Shown: piece by piece, positions 10,852 to 21,336 of the stretch
Layout of the letters: each line of letters begins with the position of its first letter
Position numbering within the stretch: the stretch's first letter is position 1
Source of the DNA: Astragalus membranaceus
Lineage: Eukaryota > Streptophyta > Magnoliopsida > Fabales > Fabaceae
Direction of reading: 5' to 3'
Assembly: GCA_039519185.1 (NCBI GenBank)
Contig: CM076848.1
Coordinates: forward strand, 123,492,871-123,556,870
DNA length: 64,000 nucleotides
The notes under the pieces: model-generated
Told to the model about the DNA's origin: nothing
Seen by the model: only the letters and a program-made list of their open reading frames with translations
Database searches by the model: none
Translations under genes and position numbers: made by a program

Positions 10852-10910
10852 GAGTTTGATCATTTACCTCATAGTCAACTTTTGAAATCTCTTCACTTGG
10901 AAATTTCAAA

Positions 10911-11309
10911 ATGCGAACCTCGTATATCGTCCTGTTCCTTATTCTTGCATGTGTTTTGTGTACGTCTTTAAGCACATGTGTTGGGGGTGCTGAAATTCAT
11001 GTCCAAGCACTAATGCCAGTGGATTTTACTTGTGATATAGGAGGAAACTTTTCAATAGGATGCCGACGTCGAACGCAATTTCATCAATGGGATACTCCCG
11101 AATCAAAGGTAGAAACTTGTCATGCAATATGGAGCCACTATAAAGCAAGTTTCATTGCATATGAACATGGATCTGACTTTATCCTTAGAGATGCCTACTG
11201 GCTGGTAAAACCAGAAGGTATCTTTTATAGTATGGGTGATAATTATTGGGTACAAAGGGCTAGTTGGGAAGAAAATGGAAAGTTCAATCCTGGTTGCATG
11301 CCGCCGTAG
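10911..11309 (+). CDS. S1-family self-incompatibility protein homologue (SPH), 132 aa
   Basis: Single-exon small secreted protein. Residues 1 to about 26 are a hydrophobic signal peptide (YIVLFLILACVLC). The mature part carries S1-family (PF05938-type) landmarks: HQW, then VETCHAIW, SFIAYEHGSD and YWLVKPEGIFYS, with a final aromatic WVQRASW block. Length fits the family (about 120-150 aa). In poppy the founding S protein is a stigma ligand that triggers calcium signalling in incompatible pollen; most plant homologues have no known role, so no specific function is claimed. The ATG is chosen because it directly precedes the signal peptide and follows a TATA box. The paralogue at 55206-55619 shares the same motif order, including WLVKP[ED]G. 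It ends in Cys-Met-Pro-Pro and TAG. Confidence 0.9.
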   Translation: MRTSYIVLFLILACVLCTSLSTCVGGAEIHVQALMPVDFTCDIGGNFSIGCRRRTQFHQWDTPESKVETCHAIWSHYKASFIAYEHGSDFILRDAYWLVKPEGIFYSMGDNYWVQRASWEENGKFNPGCMPP

Positions 11310-12445
11310 GCTATTGATAATATTATTTTTTTTAGTATGAATCATTGCTGGCTATTGATAATGATAATTGATATAATAATACATTTGCGATATTAGTTAT
11401 CCATGGTCGCATCCCCTTATTTTACATTCACTACCGCAAAACATGCCTTCCCGACAATCCTATAATGACCATTGTCCAATAGTCACTAGTTTACTTAATA
11501 AAAAAATCATTTATTCACGTCAGTTCTCTTTCAATCTCACTCAGCAACATCCACGTCAAAAAAAAATCGTATCCACCACAGAAATCACAAACCCTGAATC
11601 GCTTCTGGCGACAACTCCGCAAATTGCAGATCACAACTCGCTATCTCATCTCGTCTTTTGCAAATCACAACTTCGCCAATCGCAAATCACAACTCGCTAT
11701 CTCGTCTCGTCTTTTTCAAATGCAACTTCGCAAATTGATCGTTTTTGGTTGATCGCAGGTTTAGGGTTTTGGATTAAATTTCATTCTCTCCCTCGAAGCA
11801 AATCGCCAGCATGGGGTTTATCTCTCTCCCTCCTTTCAGTTCATTTAACGATATTCCTTTGTGCTAGATCGATTGTTTTTGGTTGATTTAGGTTTAGGGT
11901 TTTGGATCAATTTTATTCATTGGATGCTCTGCTATTAGTTCCTTTGAGCTAAATCGACTGTTTGCGGTTGAATTTGCCCTAAATCAACCGTCTGCTTATC
12001 AACGAATGCTCTGCTCATCAGTTCCTTCGTATTTCATCCTCTCCTTCAATAGGTTTGGGTTCTGACAAGTCAAATTTTCAATTTGCTCTGTGTGTAGTCT
12101 CTTTCTCTTTACAATTTGATGCTTTAAATTTAATTAAATGTTTTTTATTTTGATAGGGGGAGTGAAATCAATAATTTATATGAATTTGATTTATGTATAT
12201 GCTCATGAATTGCTTGATTTCATATGTATTTACATTTATAAACTGCAAATTGTATTTTTGTGCAACTGTGGGTGTTCTTTTATAATTAATCCATGTATAT
12301 AGTGCTTCATATGATTTACATTTCCAAAATAAGTGACCATCCAGTACAGTAGGATTATTCTTGTAATAATTCTGGAGTGTGGTTCTATGTGTATTTAGAA
12401 TTCCAAATATCATGGTTAGTTTAAGTTGTTGCACATATCATGGTG
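11310..12445. other. Non-coding stretch between the SPH gene and the LINE
   Basis: After the SPH stop the sequence is A/T-rich. From about 11560 it becomes a CT-rich stretch with TTTAGGGTTTTGG and TCGCAAAT repeats resembling a plant 5' leader. A CACTACCGCAAAA string starts at 11429 but has no partner end or subterminal repeats. The frame at 11443-11886 has no recognisable domain. I see no supported gene. Confidence 0.5.
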
Positions 12446-15400
12446 TTGGACAATTTTTTTTTTTTGATAAGCAATGGAACTGTATTAATGAGGGGTACAA
12501 GAGATGCCAAACCCTTACATCGATTGTACGGGGGGCCTCGTTAAAAACTCCAAGGGCCAAAACCCAGTGGGAAAAAGACCCAAGGAGAAAAGAGTACCCC
12601 CAAAGAAGTAGGTTACATAGATGATAAACAACCTAGTGGACAATTCAACCAATCAACAAAATTACACTTTAGTTTCCTTCCACTTCTAGAACTAAACCAG
12701 CCCCATGAGATTTGCTTAATCCATATGATGATGGCATCTTCATTTGCAACAATACTCTCGAACATGACCCGATTTCGTGCTTGCCATATAACCCATGTCG
12801 TTGCCATCCACACAAGATGCTTCACCTTCTTAAGCTTCCAACCCTTTAGCCTCAGACGGAACCCAATAAAGTGAGCAGGGATCTCATCTTCCTCCAGCAG
12901 CTGAACACCGATCCACTACATAACTGCAGTCCAAACAGCCTGCGACATTCTGCAGTTACAAAACAGATGGTTCGCCGTTTCGTTCTCTTCAAAACAAAGC
13001 ACGCAGCACAACTCATGTACATTATTAATGATTCCCCTTCTCTCCAAGTTATCACGCGTAGGCAAGCGATTTAGCATCATCTTCCAAACGAAAATCTGCA
13101 CTTTAGTTGGCACATCACAACTCCAAATCTTCGAACACAAAGCTGCCTGAACACCCTCCATCGTTCTAGTTGTACCTGCAAATACATTAATCAGCCAGCC
13201 ATAACAAGATTTTACGGAGAAAGTTTGCTTGTTATCTATGATCCACAACCACCTATCCTGTCTGTTATTTGACAAGGGGTTGTCCTGCAAAATAGTCTTC
13301 AATTCCTCAGCTTGTGCAGCATCGGCCACACTGCAATCATGCAACAAATCCCAGCGCCACATCCACCTTCCATCCACCCAGCCACCGAGGCCAGCTACAG
13401 TGATAAGTTTCTGGTCAGCAGCTTCATATAGTGCAGGGAACAGATTGGAAAATGCCAACGGGCCACTCCAAATCCCAGTCCAGAATTTTATCTTGTCCCC
13501 TCTTCCAATTTGCAATTTTGTTACACAATTAAACCAACGTGGATTATTTGTAAAATCAGTCCCCAAATTTACAAGATCACGCCACCAGATAGATGCTCTA
13601 CGCAAACTAGCTTGTGAGGCCTCACCCTCAAACCAACCATCTAGTGCGCCATATCTACTCCCCAACACCTTATGCCACAAGTTGTTACTACCATTCAGAC
13701 ATTTCCATCTCCACTTACTTAGCAAGGCTATGTTGAAGGCTTCTAAATTTTTTATTCCAAGCCCACCCTTTTCTTTAGGAAGACAAACCACATTCCATTT
13801 GACTAGTGCCATTTTCCTCACATCATCACTCCCAGCCCATAAGAATTGCCTCTTTAGTCTAACAATCTCCTTAATAACCTTTTTAGGGGCTTTGTAGAAT
13901 GAAAAGAAATACAAAGGAAGAGTGGAAAGCACCGAATTAATTAAAGTGACTCTACCTCCAATAGAGAGATGCCTGCCCTTCCAAGATGATAATTTACCTC
14001 TTATGGCTTTAATTACCGGTTCCCATGTCGCCACTCTTCTTGGATTAGCTCCAACTGGGACACCAAGGAATTTGAACGGAATTCTACCAATATTACATGC
14101 CAAGAAGGTAGATGCACATTGCAAATCCCTCTCCTCCATATTAATTCCGAAGACATTACTCTTAGCAAAATTAACCTTAAGCCCGGAACATAATTCAAAA
14201 CTCCGCAAAATTGCCTTTAGACACCACAAATTAAGCATGTCCCCATCACAAAAAGTCATAGTGTCATCCGCAAACTGTAATAGTGATATAGTAGCCTCCT
14301 CGGACACCGCAAACCCCTTAAAAAGATTTCCTACTTCCGCTTTCCTTATAAGGCCCGCCAAGCCTTCCGCAACAATGAGAAACAAAAAGGGGGCAAGAGG
14401 ATCCCCTTGTTTAATCCCACGGGCAGCTGAGAACTCATTAGACGGACTGCCATTAATGAGGACGGATACTGAGCAAGCCGTGTAACATCCCCTCATCCAA
14501 CTTCTCCATCTAGAATTGAAACCGAGCCTAAGCATCAAATAATCCAGGAAGGCCCAATTTACAGAGTCATACGCCTTTTCAAAATCAACCTTAAGCGCCA
14601 GGCATTTTTTCTTCTCCCTTTTTGCCAAATCCAAGATCTCATTAACAACCACAACACCCTCCAAAATCTGCCGGTTCGGCAGGAAAGACGATTGGCAATC
14701 TGAAATTACACTCCCAAGCACTTTCTTGAGTCTTCCCGCCAACACCTTAGATAGGATCTTATATAGACTACCAATAAGAGAAATTGGCCTATAATCACCA
14801 AACTCTTGCGGATTTGACTTTTTGGGGATGAGCGCTAGGAAAGAAGCGCTAATGGCCTTTGGTAACGAGGCATTGACATAAAAACCGTTGATAAAATTCA
14901 TAACCTCGGATTCCACGGTCTTCCAGCAACATTTGAAGAAATTGAGGTTAAAGCCATCCGGGCCAGGGCTCTTGTTACCGTCACACTCCCACACCACCTC
15001 CTTTACTTGCTCCACTGTGAAAGGGGCCACTAGAAATGAATTATCCTCATCCGAGATCTTCTCAAACTGCACCCCATCAAGGACTGGCCTTTCAAAGTTA
15101 TCATCAAGAAACTTCTGTTCAAAGAACTCCTTAGCCCATAACTTAATATTCTCCGGGCCTTCAATCCAATCATTGTTCTTCAATATTTTTACAATTTGGT
15201 TTCTCCTTTGGTTATTTTTGATGCACATGTGAAAGTATCGTGTATTAGAATCCCCTTCAGAGATCCATTTGACCCTTGATTTTTGCGCTAAGATACTCTC
15301 CTTGCTTTTGAGCTGCTGCCAAAATTCCCCATTCAAATCTTTAATTCTTTCAGCATCAATACTCCCTCCTTCTGCAGCCGCGTCTTCTATGGCATTTACC

Positions 15401-15606
15401 TCCTTCACAATGTTATCAATATTAAGATCTAGAATACCAAATACCTCCTTGTTCCATTTCTTCAAGCACCCTTTCAAGAACTTTAATTTTTCTTTCACCA
15501 CATAAGCGCTATTACCGACGATCACCTTGGAATTCCACATCTCGTCAACAAAGTTTATGAATTGCTCATGCTCCATCCAGCAATTATTGAATTTGAATTG
15601 GACAAT
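12446..15606 (-). mobile_element. 5'-truncated L1-type LINE with 9-bp target-site duplication
   Basis: TTGGACAAT occurs at 12446-12454 and again at 15598-15606. Between them, read on the minus strand, lies ORF2 coding sequence, a 3' tail and a terminal poly(A) (seen as T at 12453-12465). A flanking duplication plus poly(A) is the product of target-primed reverse transcription. The 5' side is missing: coding begins only at the Phe-Lys-Phe-Asn-Asn-Cys-Trp block that follows the endonuclease domain in plant LINEs, so ORF1 and the endonuclease were lost at insertion. Confidence 0.85.
12613..15597 (-). pseudogene. LINE ORF2: reverse transcriptase plus zf-RVT, no endonuclease, one stop
   Basis: Read on the minus strand from the truncation point. 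The linker includes WISEGDSNTRYFH. The RT domain starts at KSPGPDGFNLNFF and includes DYRPISLIGSLYKILSK, the FADD catalytic box at 14263-14274 and a GIKQGDPLAPFLF block. The thumb region has FKFLGVPVG and IGGRVTLINSVLSTLPLYF. A zf-RVT (PF13966-type) region follows with VPTKVQIFVWKMMLNRLPT and a Cys/His cluster. An in-frame TAG at 12916-12918 interrupts it. The same frame resumes at once and runs about 100 codons (with WMATTWVIWQARN) to a stop at 12613, the normal C-terminus. Apart from that stop and the 5' loss, the frame is intact, so the insertion is fairly young. Confidence 0.9.
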
Positions 15607-15747
15607 AATTGCCAATAACGATTCTCTCTCTCGCTTCTGGATCTCGATCTCCCTCTCACCTTTGAATTGACGAAGGAGGATTTCATGGTCTCCAAGGTTT
15701 CACTTCTTGATCAATTAAAGTATTGTGCAAGTGTTGGTTATCATATG

Positions 15748-16466
15748 TGATAGTTGACATGGTTCTAAATAGCGGTCGAGGTTGCGGTCGCGGTCGCGTT
15801 AAGGCTTTCGCGGTTTCGGCTGTTTCTGCCGTTGCGATACGTGTTGCGGCCGTCGCGGTGTGAATTAACCACAATAATGCAAAAAAATATTTAAAATTAT
15901 TTCTACTATCATATCATGTATATTAACGAAAATGAATGTTGTTTTCATTATTATAAGATGTCGAAATAAAATAAAAATATGAATAATTTAGTATCATTCC
16001 AATCTTTTTAAGCCAAATCAAACAACGCATGAAGGAGGAGATGAAGATTGAAGGCAAGAGAAGGTTGAACTTGTTGGTGGTGGTGTTGCACTGCTACTGA
16101 ATGCTAGTGGAGTGGAGGTAAGAAGCATTTGAAGCAAAGAAGAGATTCAGAGAGCATGAGTTTGGATATAAAAATCTAAACTGAAAGTGAAAAGGTGTCT
16201 ATTCTTTTGGTTTTGTTGAAACAAATGATTTTTTTTTTTTACGTTTTTCGGATTAGCAAGGCTTTGTCGCGTTTGTCGCGTCCGTTGCGGCTGTAACGGC
16301 GTTTTGTCGGGGCAATCGCGGCCGTCGCGGCGTTTTGTCTCGGATTTTTCTGTGATTTCTAATCACTCCGCGATATCGGTCCGTAACGGAAACGGTGGCC
16401 ACTGTGACCGTTTTGTCGCGGCTGTTTTTGCCGTAACGGACAGTTTTTTGAAACCTTGATAATTGA
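15748..16466. mobile_element. CG-rich non-autonomous DNA element, Mutator-like (about 700 bp)
   Basis: TGATAGTTGA (15748-15757) and TGATAATTGA (16457-16466) form a 10-bp flanking pair with one mismatch. Inside, the left end (CATGGTTCTAAATAGCGGTC) and the reverse complement of the right end (AGGTTTCAAAAAACTGTCCG) look alike. Both ends are rich in CGCGG, GCGGTCGC and CCGTAACGG units, while the middle is A/T-rich. Duplications of 9-11 bp suit Mutator-like elements. No coding frame is present. The terminal repeats are imperfect, so the family is tentative. Confidence 0.5.
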
Positions 16467-17027
16467 TATATTTCAATGCTATTATTCTTGCTTGTTGTAT
16501 TTCATCTGGTTGATATTAAAGGGATTTAGTTCGTATTCTAGTTAGTTCCACAGTTATGGTTTGAGTTATAAGGTTTATTCCTGTTACAGCTGAGGAATTA
16601 TAGGTTCATAGGATTAGTCATAAATTATATGGTTTATGCTTGTTGCAGTTGAGGGATTATAATATTCTTGCCATCAGTTCCCTTGAAACAGAGGTGCCTT
16701 TGTTCATACTTCATATTATAATCTTCTTTTTTTCTGATTGTGTTTCATCATATTGTCTTTATGATTCCAATTTTACGAATCTCTCTCTCACAACAAGGTA
16801 ATATGGTTGAGGACAAAACACATAGTTGACAAATAAGTTTTCATCATATTGTCTTTATGATTCATCATATTATCTAAGATAGGATCACACTAGAAAATTC
16901 AATCTACATTTTAATTATTATTCTTATTGTAGATTCTGGTATTCTAAGAGATGTCCCAGTAACACTATCGTTAACCGTCTCTATCCAACAACACTCTTTA
17001 GGATATTTTGTCATTTTCATTACGAAT
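16467..17027. other. A/T-rich non-coding stretch
   Basis: Contains near-duplicate short phrases (TTTCATCATATTGTCTTTATGATTC twice, at about 16744 and 16838) but no coding frame, RNA signature or terminal repeat that I recognise. Confidence 0.5.
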
Positions 17028-17322
17028 CACTACAACAGAAAAAAGCTATTAGGGACGCTTTTTTTTATCCACTAGGGACGCTTTCAGGATTTTTCAGGAT
17101 TACCGGCGGAATTTTTAAAATAAATATTTTTAAAAAAATTACTTACCGGCGGATTTTGGGTGATTACCGATGGATTTTCTGGTGGAAAAAATCCTTTACC
17201 TGCGGGCGAATTACCGACGGATTTTCGGCGGAAAACATCCGCCGGTAATGTCCAATTTCTGGCGGATTTTGGCCATTACCGACGGATTTTGTCCGCCGAA
17301 AATCCCCGAGCTTCTTGTAGTG
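17028..17322. mobile_element. Mini-CACTA element or CACTA end (TTACCGGCGGATTTT family, 295 bp)
   Basis: It starts CACTACAACAGAAAAAAGC and ends GCTTCTTGTAGTG (CACTACAAGAAGC when reversed). Inside are at least five TTACCG[GA][CT]GGATTTT units and their complements (ATCCGCCGGTAA). The flanking triplets are AAT and AGT, so no exact 3-bp duplication is seen. It directly abuts a broken CACTA accessory gene. It may be an inserted miniature element or the left terminus of that larger dead element after an internal deletion. Confidence 0.6.
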
Positions 17323-17325
17323 AGT

Positions 17326-18650
17326 TAAAATGTATACAAATAAATTAACAAATAATAATAATTATAGTAATAATAATAATAATAATAATAATTTCTGATG
17401 TATATATTAATAGTAGCCCCAGATGTCCACTTGTGATCATATACCTCTCGTAGTTCCACATTTGAAAGGCAGATTTGGTGGATTTCTCCCAAGATGTCTG
17501 GATCAATTAATGCAGTTATCAAATCTGCACCCGTCATTGTTGAGGCATGAATCTTTAGATAACTGATAAATTCCTTAGAGGGGGGGTTGGGATTGAATCT
17601 CATTCCCGCTAGTTTCACGCCTAGACACATGATTCTTGTGACCAATAGAAGGGGAGGGTTGGGATGTTCCCAGATGTTCCTTTCTTTACCTATATTAGAA
17701 ATATAATCAGTTATTAATATATGACAATAAGCCAATGAATTATTAACAAACTTATTAATTGCTCCATACATTGATAAGATTTGCCGGCCATGCCACAAAG
17801 GTGCCAAGTGCATCATTCACAGTCAACAAAGTCATCTGTGTAGTGTCAATTGGTACCGGCAATAATGCATCATCCACAATAACAAACTCAACTATGACTC
17901 TCGCGTAATTTGGAGGCATGCGTAGATTGTGCAAGGTGGAGTCCTCATTGTTACAAACAAAGCCCTTTGCGACCAACATAAGCGGGTTTGATATATATAA
18001 TTCACAGTTGTTATTGTTATCTTAAATTAAATGATAACCAAATATTAATACCTATAAGTTATTGTAAAATATAAAAAATAAAAAGACAGTCCAACGATAA
18101 TTACCTCATTGAACGCAATATTGCAACTATCCCTGAAGCTATCTGGGTTAGGAGATGGTACATCATCAGTCCTTGGACAAACTTTATCTTTTAATTCATT
18201 AAGTTCTCTGTGTAGCATCAATACCATGGCTTCCAACCACCGTCTTTCTCTATTTTCTTGTTCATCATGTTTTTTTTGCCTCTTTGAACCCCAAAAAGTG
18301 GTTGGAGAAATGCCAAATCCCAAACCCCGTAGACGTCCTGAATACTCTTCAGTTGCCAATGCACGACCAAGGATGTCATTCGGACCATCACAATCAGTAA
18401 TCTCTCCTTGTGATACTAATTGTGATATGGATTCCTGATTCACAAAAATTATTAGACATTATTAATAGACATTATAAGTAATATAAACATTACAATTTTT
18501 TTTTAATTTTATCATACTTACAATTCTTTGAGACACCTCTCTCGTTTTTGGGTCATCAACGACATTATCTTTGTTATGTCGGGCTTCTAACCACAAAACA
18601 TGCCGATCAATAGATTCCTGAGTAGGATCTTTTCCAGCCTCCCGCAGCTA
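17326..18650 (-). pseudogene. CACTA accessory-gene remnant (Transposase_24 / DUF8039-like)
   Basis: The minus strand holds remnants of four exons that match exons 5-8 of the B2 accessory gene (45483-48937). About 18528-18650: AGKDPTQESIDRHVLWLEAR. About 18098-18436: DILGRALATEEYSGRLRGLG and a coiled, charged tail. About 17757-18020: DUF8039-like block with LGTFVAWPANLINV. About 17400-17690: KEFISYLKIHAS and YDHKW. The intron sequence at 17325-17400, with its TAA/ATT microsatellite, also matches B2. The Ulp1 part and the N-terminal exons are absent. The upstream neighbour is a GA microsatellite. The similarity to B2 is clear but distant, so this belongs to an older or different CACTA family. 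Confidence 0.75.
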
Positions 18651-18720
18651 TAGAGAGAGAGAGAGAGAGAGAGACAGAGAGTTCAAACAAAAAGAAAAAG
18701 AGAGACAGAGAGAGAGGTGT
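18651..18720. repeat. (GA)n microsatellite
   Basis: TAGAGAGAGAGAGAGAGAGA continuing with interruptions (GACAGAGAG). Simple repeat in the eroded upstream part of the CACTA remnant. Confidence 0.9.
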
Positions 18721-19079
18721 AAAATAAAAAAGGAAAAGAGAGAGTGTCTCAATCAAAGAAAAGGAAAGAGAAAATAGTTTGATGACTAAGTAGATAGTTT
18801 CACTATTGAGTTAAAAGTATTAACCGAAATGTTCAACTATCTATAATTGAAAATGTTGGAAGATACCTTTATTAATTATGGTGAAAGTCCAACCCTATAA
18901 TTTTTTTTGATTAATTATTTCCTTTTGAGACTCAAAAGTAAACTAATCATTTACAAAAAAGTAAAGATATTTGTGAAAATAAACCATAAAGTAATTCACG
19001 TGTAATGTTCCCCAGTTGGAACTCAAAAGCAGAATATAAAAATAATTATTTTGACAACATCTAATGTTTTCTTTTCGCG
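18721..19079. other. A/T-rich spacer, no feature
   Basis: No coding frame or repeat border is seen before copia-derived sequence begins at about 19080. Confidence 0.5.
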
Positions 19080-19256
19080 ACTCATACGCTATGTGCTCCT
19101 TTGCTATATGTGAGGGGAGAAAATAATTGCTGCTATCCTGCTGATGTACTGTTTATTTTATTATGCATATGCTTAGGGGGAGCTTTTTGAAAAAGTTCCA
19201 TTACTATCAAACCCCCTATGCATAATGTAATTTGTTATCATCAAAAAGGGGGAGTT
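19080..19256 (+). mobile_element. Truncated 3' interior of a copia element, upstream of the first LTR
   Basis: From ACTCATACGCTATGTGCTCC to the AAAAAGGGGGAGT polypurine tract this repeats the segment before the second LTR (23565-23867). A deletion of about 110 bp joins TTTGCT to ATATGTGAGG. So the first LTR is preceded by the 3' end of another copy, not by flanking host DNA. Confidence 0.85.
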
Positions 19257-19714
19257 TGTTGAACCAAGGGCAAACACTCTTTGTTTTGTATGATAACAAA
19301 TTACACCTTATCTACTAATGGTTCAAGTTGAATTAAGTACAGGACATAAAGCAAAGAGCAGGAAGATTAAAATGGAGCAACTTGGAGAAGAATCCACCTC
19401 AGCAGCTCAAGACCTATTTGTTTATCCGCTTTCTTTAGGACACTGTGTAAGGTCCTATCACTGAAGGTCTATGACTTTTAGTAGCTGAGAGATGAGTTTT
19501 TCAAAACATGCATGGTGCATCAAAATAGTTTTGAAAAATATTTTATAAAATTGCATGCATGCATAAGGTGGCAACAAAAACCCTAAAACTATTTTTTGTT
19601 GAAAGATTAAAACCCTAAAAATAGTTTTGTTGAAGGCTTGAAATCAAAATCCTATTCTTTTACAAAGATAATAGATTATGGTAATAGATTAGGTGCCTGA
19701 ATATTTTCAGAGCA

Positions 19715-20145
19715 CATAATCGATTACTCTCCTATTTTAACTAAAACAAATAATCGATTAAGAGCTTGCCTTACCTTCCTTTTTTAGATCAATAAATCGA
19801 TTATGTGCTTGATATACTTGAAGGAATAAATCGATTATCAAGCTATATAAAAGTTTCCTCATTTATGTATAATCGATTATACCCTTGATAACACATGAAG
19901 GCATAATCGATTATCAAGCCAAAAATTGTTTCCTATTTTATGTATAATCGATTATGTGCTTCCATGAACTAAACCTATAATCGATTAGTTGCTTGCCTTG
20001 CTTTCCTTTTGACAACAATAATCGATTATGTTCCTATTTGAACTAATATCAATAATCGATTATCAAGCTTTCAAAATGTTCCCTTATACATCTATAATCG
20101 ATTATGCACTTGAAAAACATAAAGGCCATAATCGATTATATCAAG
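19715..20145 (+). repeat. Cluster of 12 TAATCGATTA-type palindromes in copia LTR 1
   Basis: ATAATCGATTAT and close variants occur 12 times in about 430 bp, separated by 20-30 bp spacers such as CAAGC and GTGCTTG. The ATCGAT core is invariant while the spacers vary, which suggests the core is selected or recently amplified. The same cluster is present in LTR 2 at 24330-24755. Confidence 0.9.
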
Positions 20146-20417
20146 CATTAATAGAGTTTCATTTTTTCAAACCTCTCCTAACACTATAAATACAAGTGTG
20201 ATTTCATTTCTCAATACACCACACTTCTCAACAATTCTCTCTTCCTCTCATACGAAATTTCTAGATCTGAGAGAGAGAGAAAATAGAGCTTCAACTTTCA
20301 TATCATTTTCTATTTTCCATATCACTCATCTCTTAGTCACTATATTGTCATAATATCTGAGGTGATTGGATCATAGATCTCTGTTTGTATTTGTTACTCT
20401 ATTTGTGGGGTCACTCT

Positions 20418-20690
20418 GAAATCCTGGGATTTGTTCTTGGGTCTCTCAATCAGGAGATTGAGTTGGTTTGAAATCCTGGGAAGTTTTCTTGGGTCTCTCA
20501 ATCAGGAGATTGAGTTGGTTTGAAATCCTGGGAGGTGATCTTGGGTCGTTCAATCAGGGAAGATTGAAGTGGTATTGAAATCCTGGGAGGTGCTCTTGGG
20601 TCGTTCAATCAGGAGATTGAAGCGGTGTTGAAATCCTTAGCTAGGTGCTCGGGTTCTCAGTTCGGGGGAATTGAGATTTGCTATTTTGAG
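20418..20690 (+). repeat. Tandem repeat, 52-55 bp unit, about 4.5 copies, each with a hairpin
   Basis: Units start GAAATCCTGGG at 20418, 20470, 20522 and 20577, with a degenerate unit at 20630. Each contains a self-complementary CTCAATCAGGAGATTGAG stem or a variant. LTR 2 carries the same array at 25029-25300. Confidence 0.85.
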
Positions 20691-21269
20691 GCCGAGGCCG
20701 AGGACGTAGGGCTTTTATCCCGAACCTCGCTAAATTCCTGGTGTATCTCTATCCCTATCTCTTTACATTTCTTATTGTTTATATCTGTCCATATTATTAT
20801 ACTGCTGTGATCTGTTTATAGCTATACTACTCAGATCTGTTTATAATCATACTCTTCATACTATTTAAGATCTGTTTATAGTTATACTATTTAGATCTGT
20901 TTATAATATCACTTAGTGGATTTATTGTATAACTATATCCCAACTCTGATCTGAATCTGTTAATCTGGTTATAGTTATACTCACTGTACTACAGATCTGT
21001 TTATCTATCATCTTCTCTATCACTACTGTAGATCTGCTATATTCAATATCATTGCATTACTTATAAAACAACCTTATTGTGAATATTGAATATAGAGTAA
21101 TATCTCATTGTGCCTGATCTGCCTGCTTGCATATATCCGATAAGTTCAAATCTCTTTTTCCGCATTTGATTTAAACAAACTTATCATTTATTTTGAAAAG
21201 AATCCAAGATTTACACATAACCTTATTCACCCCCCCCCCCCCTCTAAGGTTATCAGATAGTCTAACAAG

Positions 21270-21282
21270 TGGTATCAAAGCT
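21270..21282 (+). other. Copia primer-binding site (initiator tRNA-Met type)
   Basis: TGGTATCAAAGCT lies two bases after the LTR end. TGGTATC(A/C)(G/A)AGC is the usual match to the 3' end of plant initiator tRNA-Met. Confidence 0.85.
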
Positions 21283-21336
21283 AGAAATTGCATATAGAGC
21301 TTTACATCTCGCAATTTAAATTTTATTTATCTATCT

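Larger units (their letters stand above)
19257..21267 (+). repeat. Copia LTR 1 (2011 bp)
   Basis: It begins TGTTGAACCAAGGG and ends GATAGTCTAACA. The primer-binding site follows at once. It differs from LTR 2 (23868-25936) at roughly a dozen bases plus a 65-bp segment near 20680 and the length of a C run near 21231, so the pair is about 99 percent identical by eye. It holds the ATCGAT palindrome cluster (19715-20140), a 52-bp tandem repeat (20418-20680) and AGATCTGTTTATA repeats (20810-21005). Confidence 0.9.

Noticed and set aside
11429..11460. CACTACCGCAAAACATGCC as a possible CACTA end
   Set aside because: No partner end, no subterminal motif array and no 3-bp duplication were found.
11443..11886. 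147-residue open frame after the first SPH gene
   Set aside because: No domain, Ser/Leu/Gln-rich, built from repeated TCGCAAATCACAACT phrases; it looks like leader-type non-coding DNA.
11755..11905. TTTAGGGTTTTGG as telomere-like repeat
   Set aside because: Only isolated TTTAGGG units, no tandem array; such motifs are common in plant leaders.
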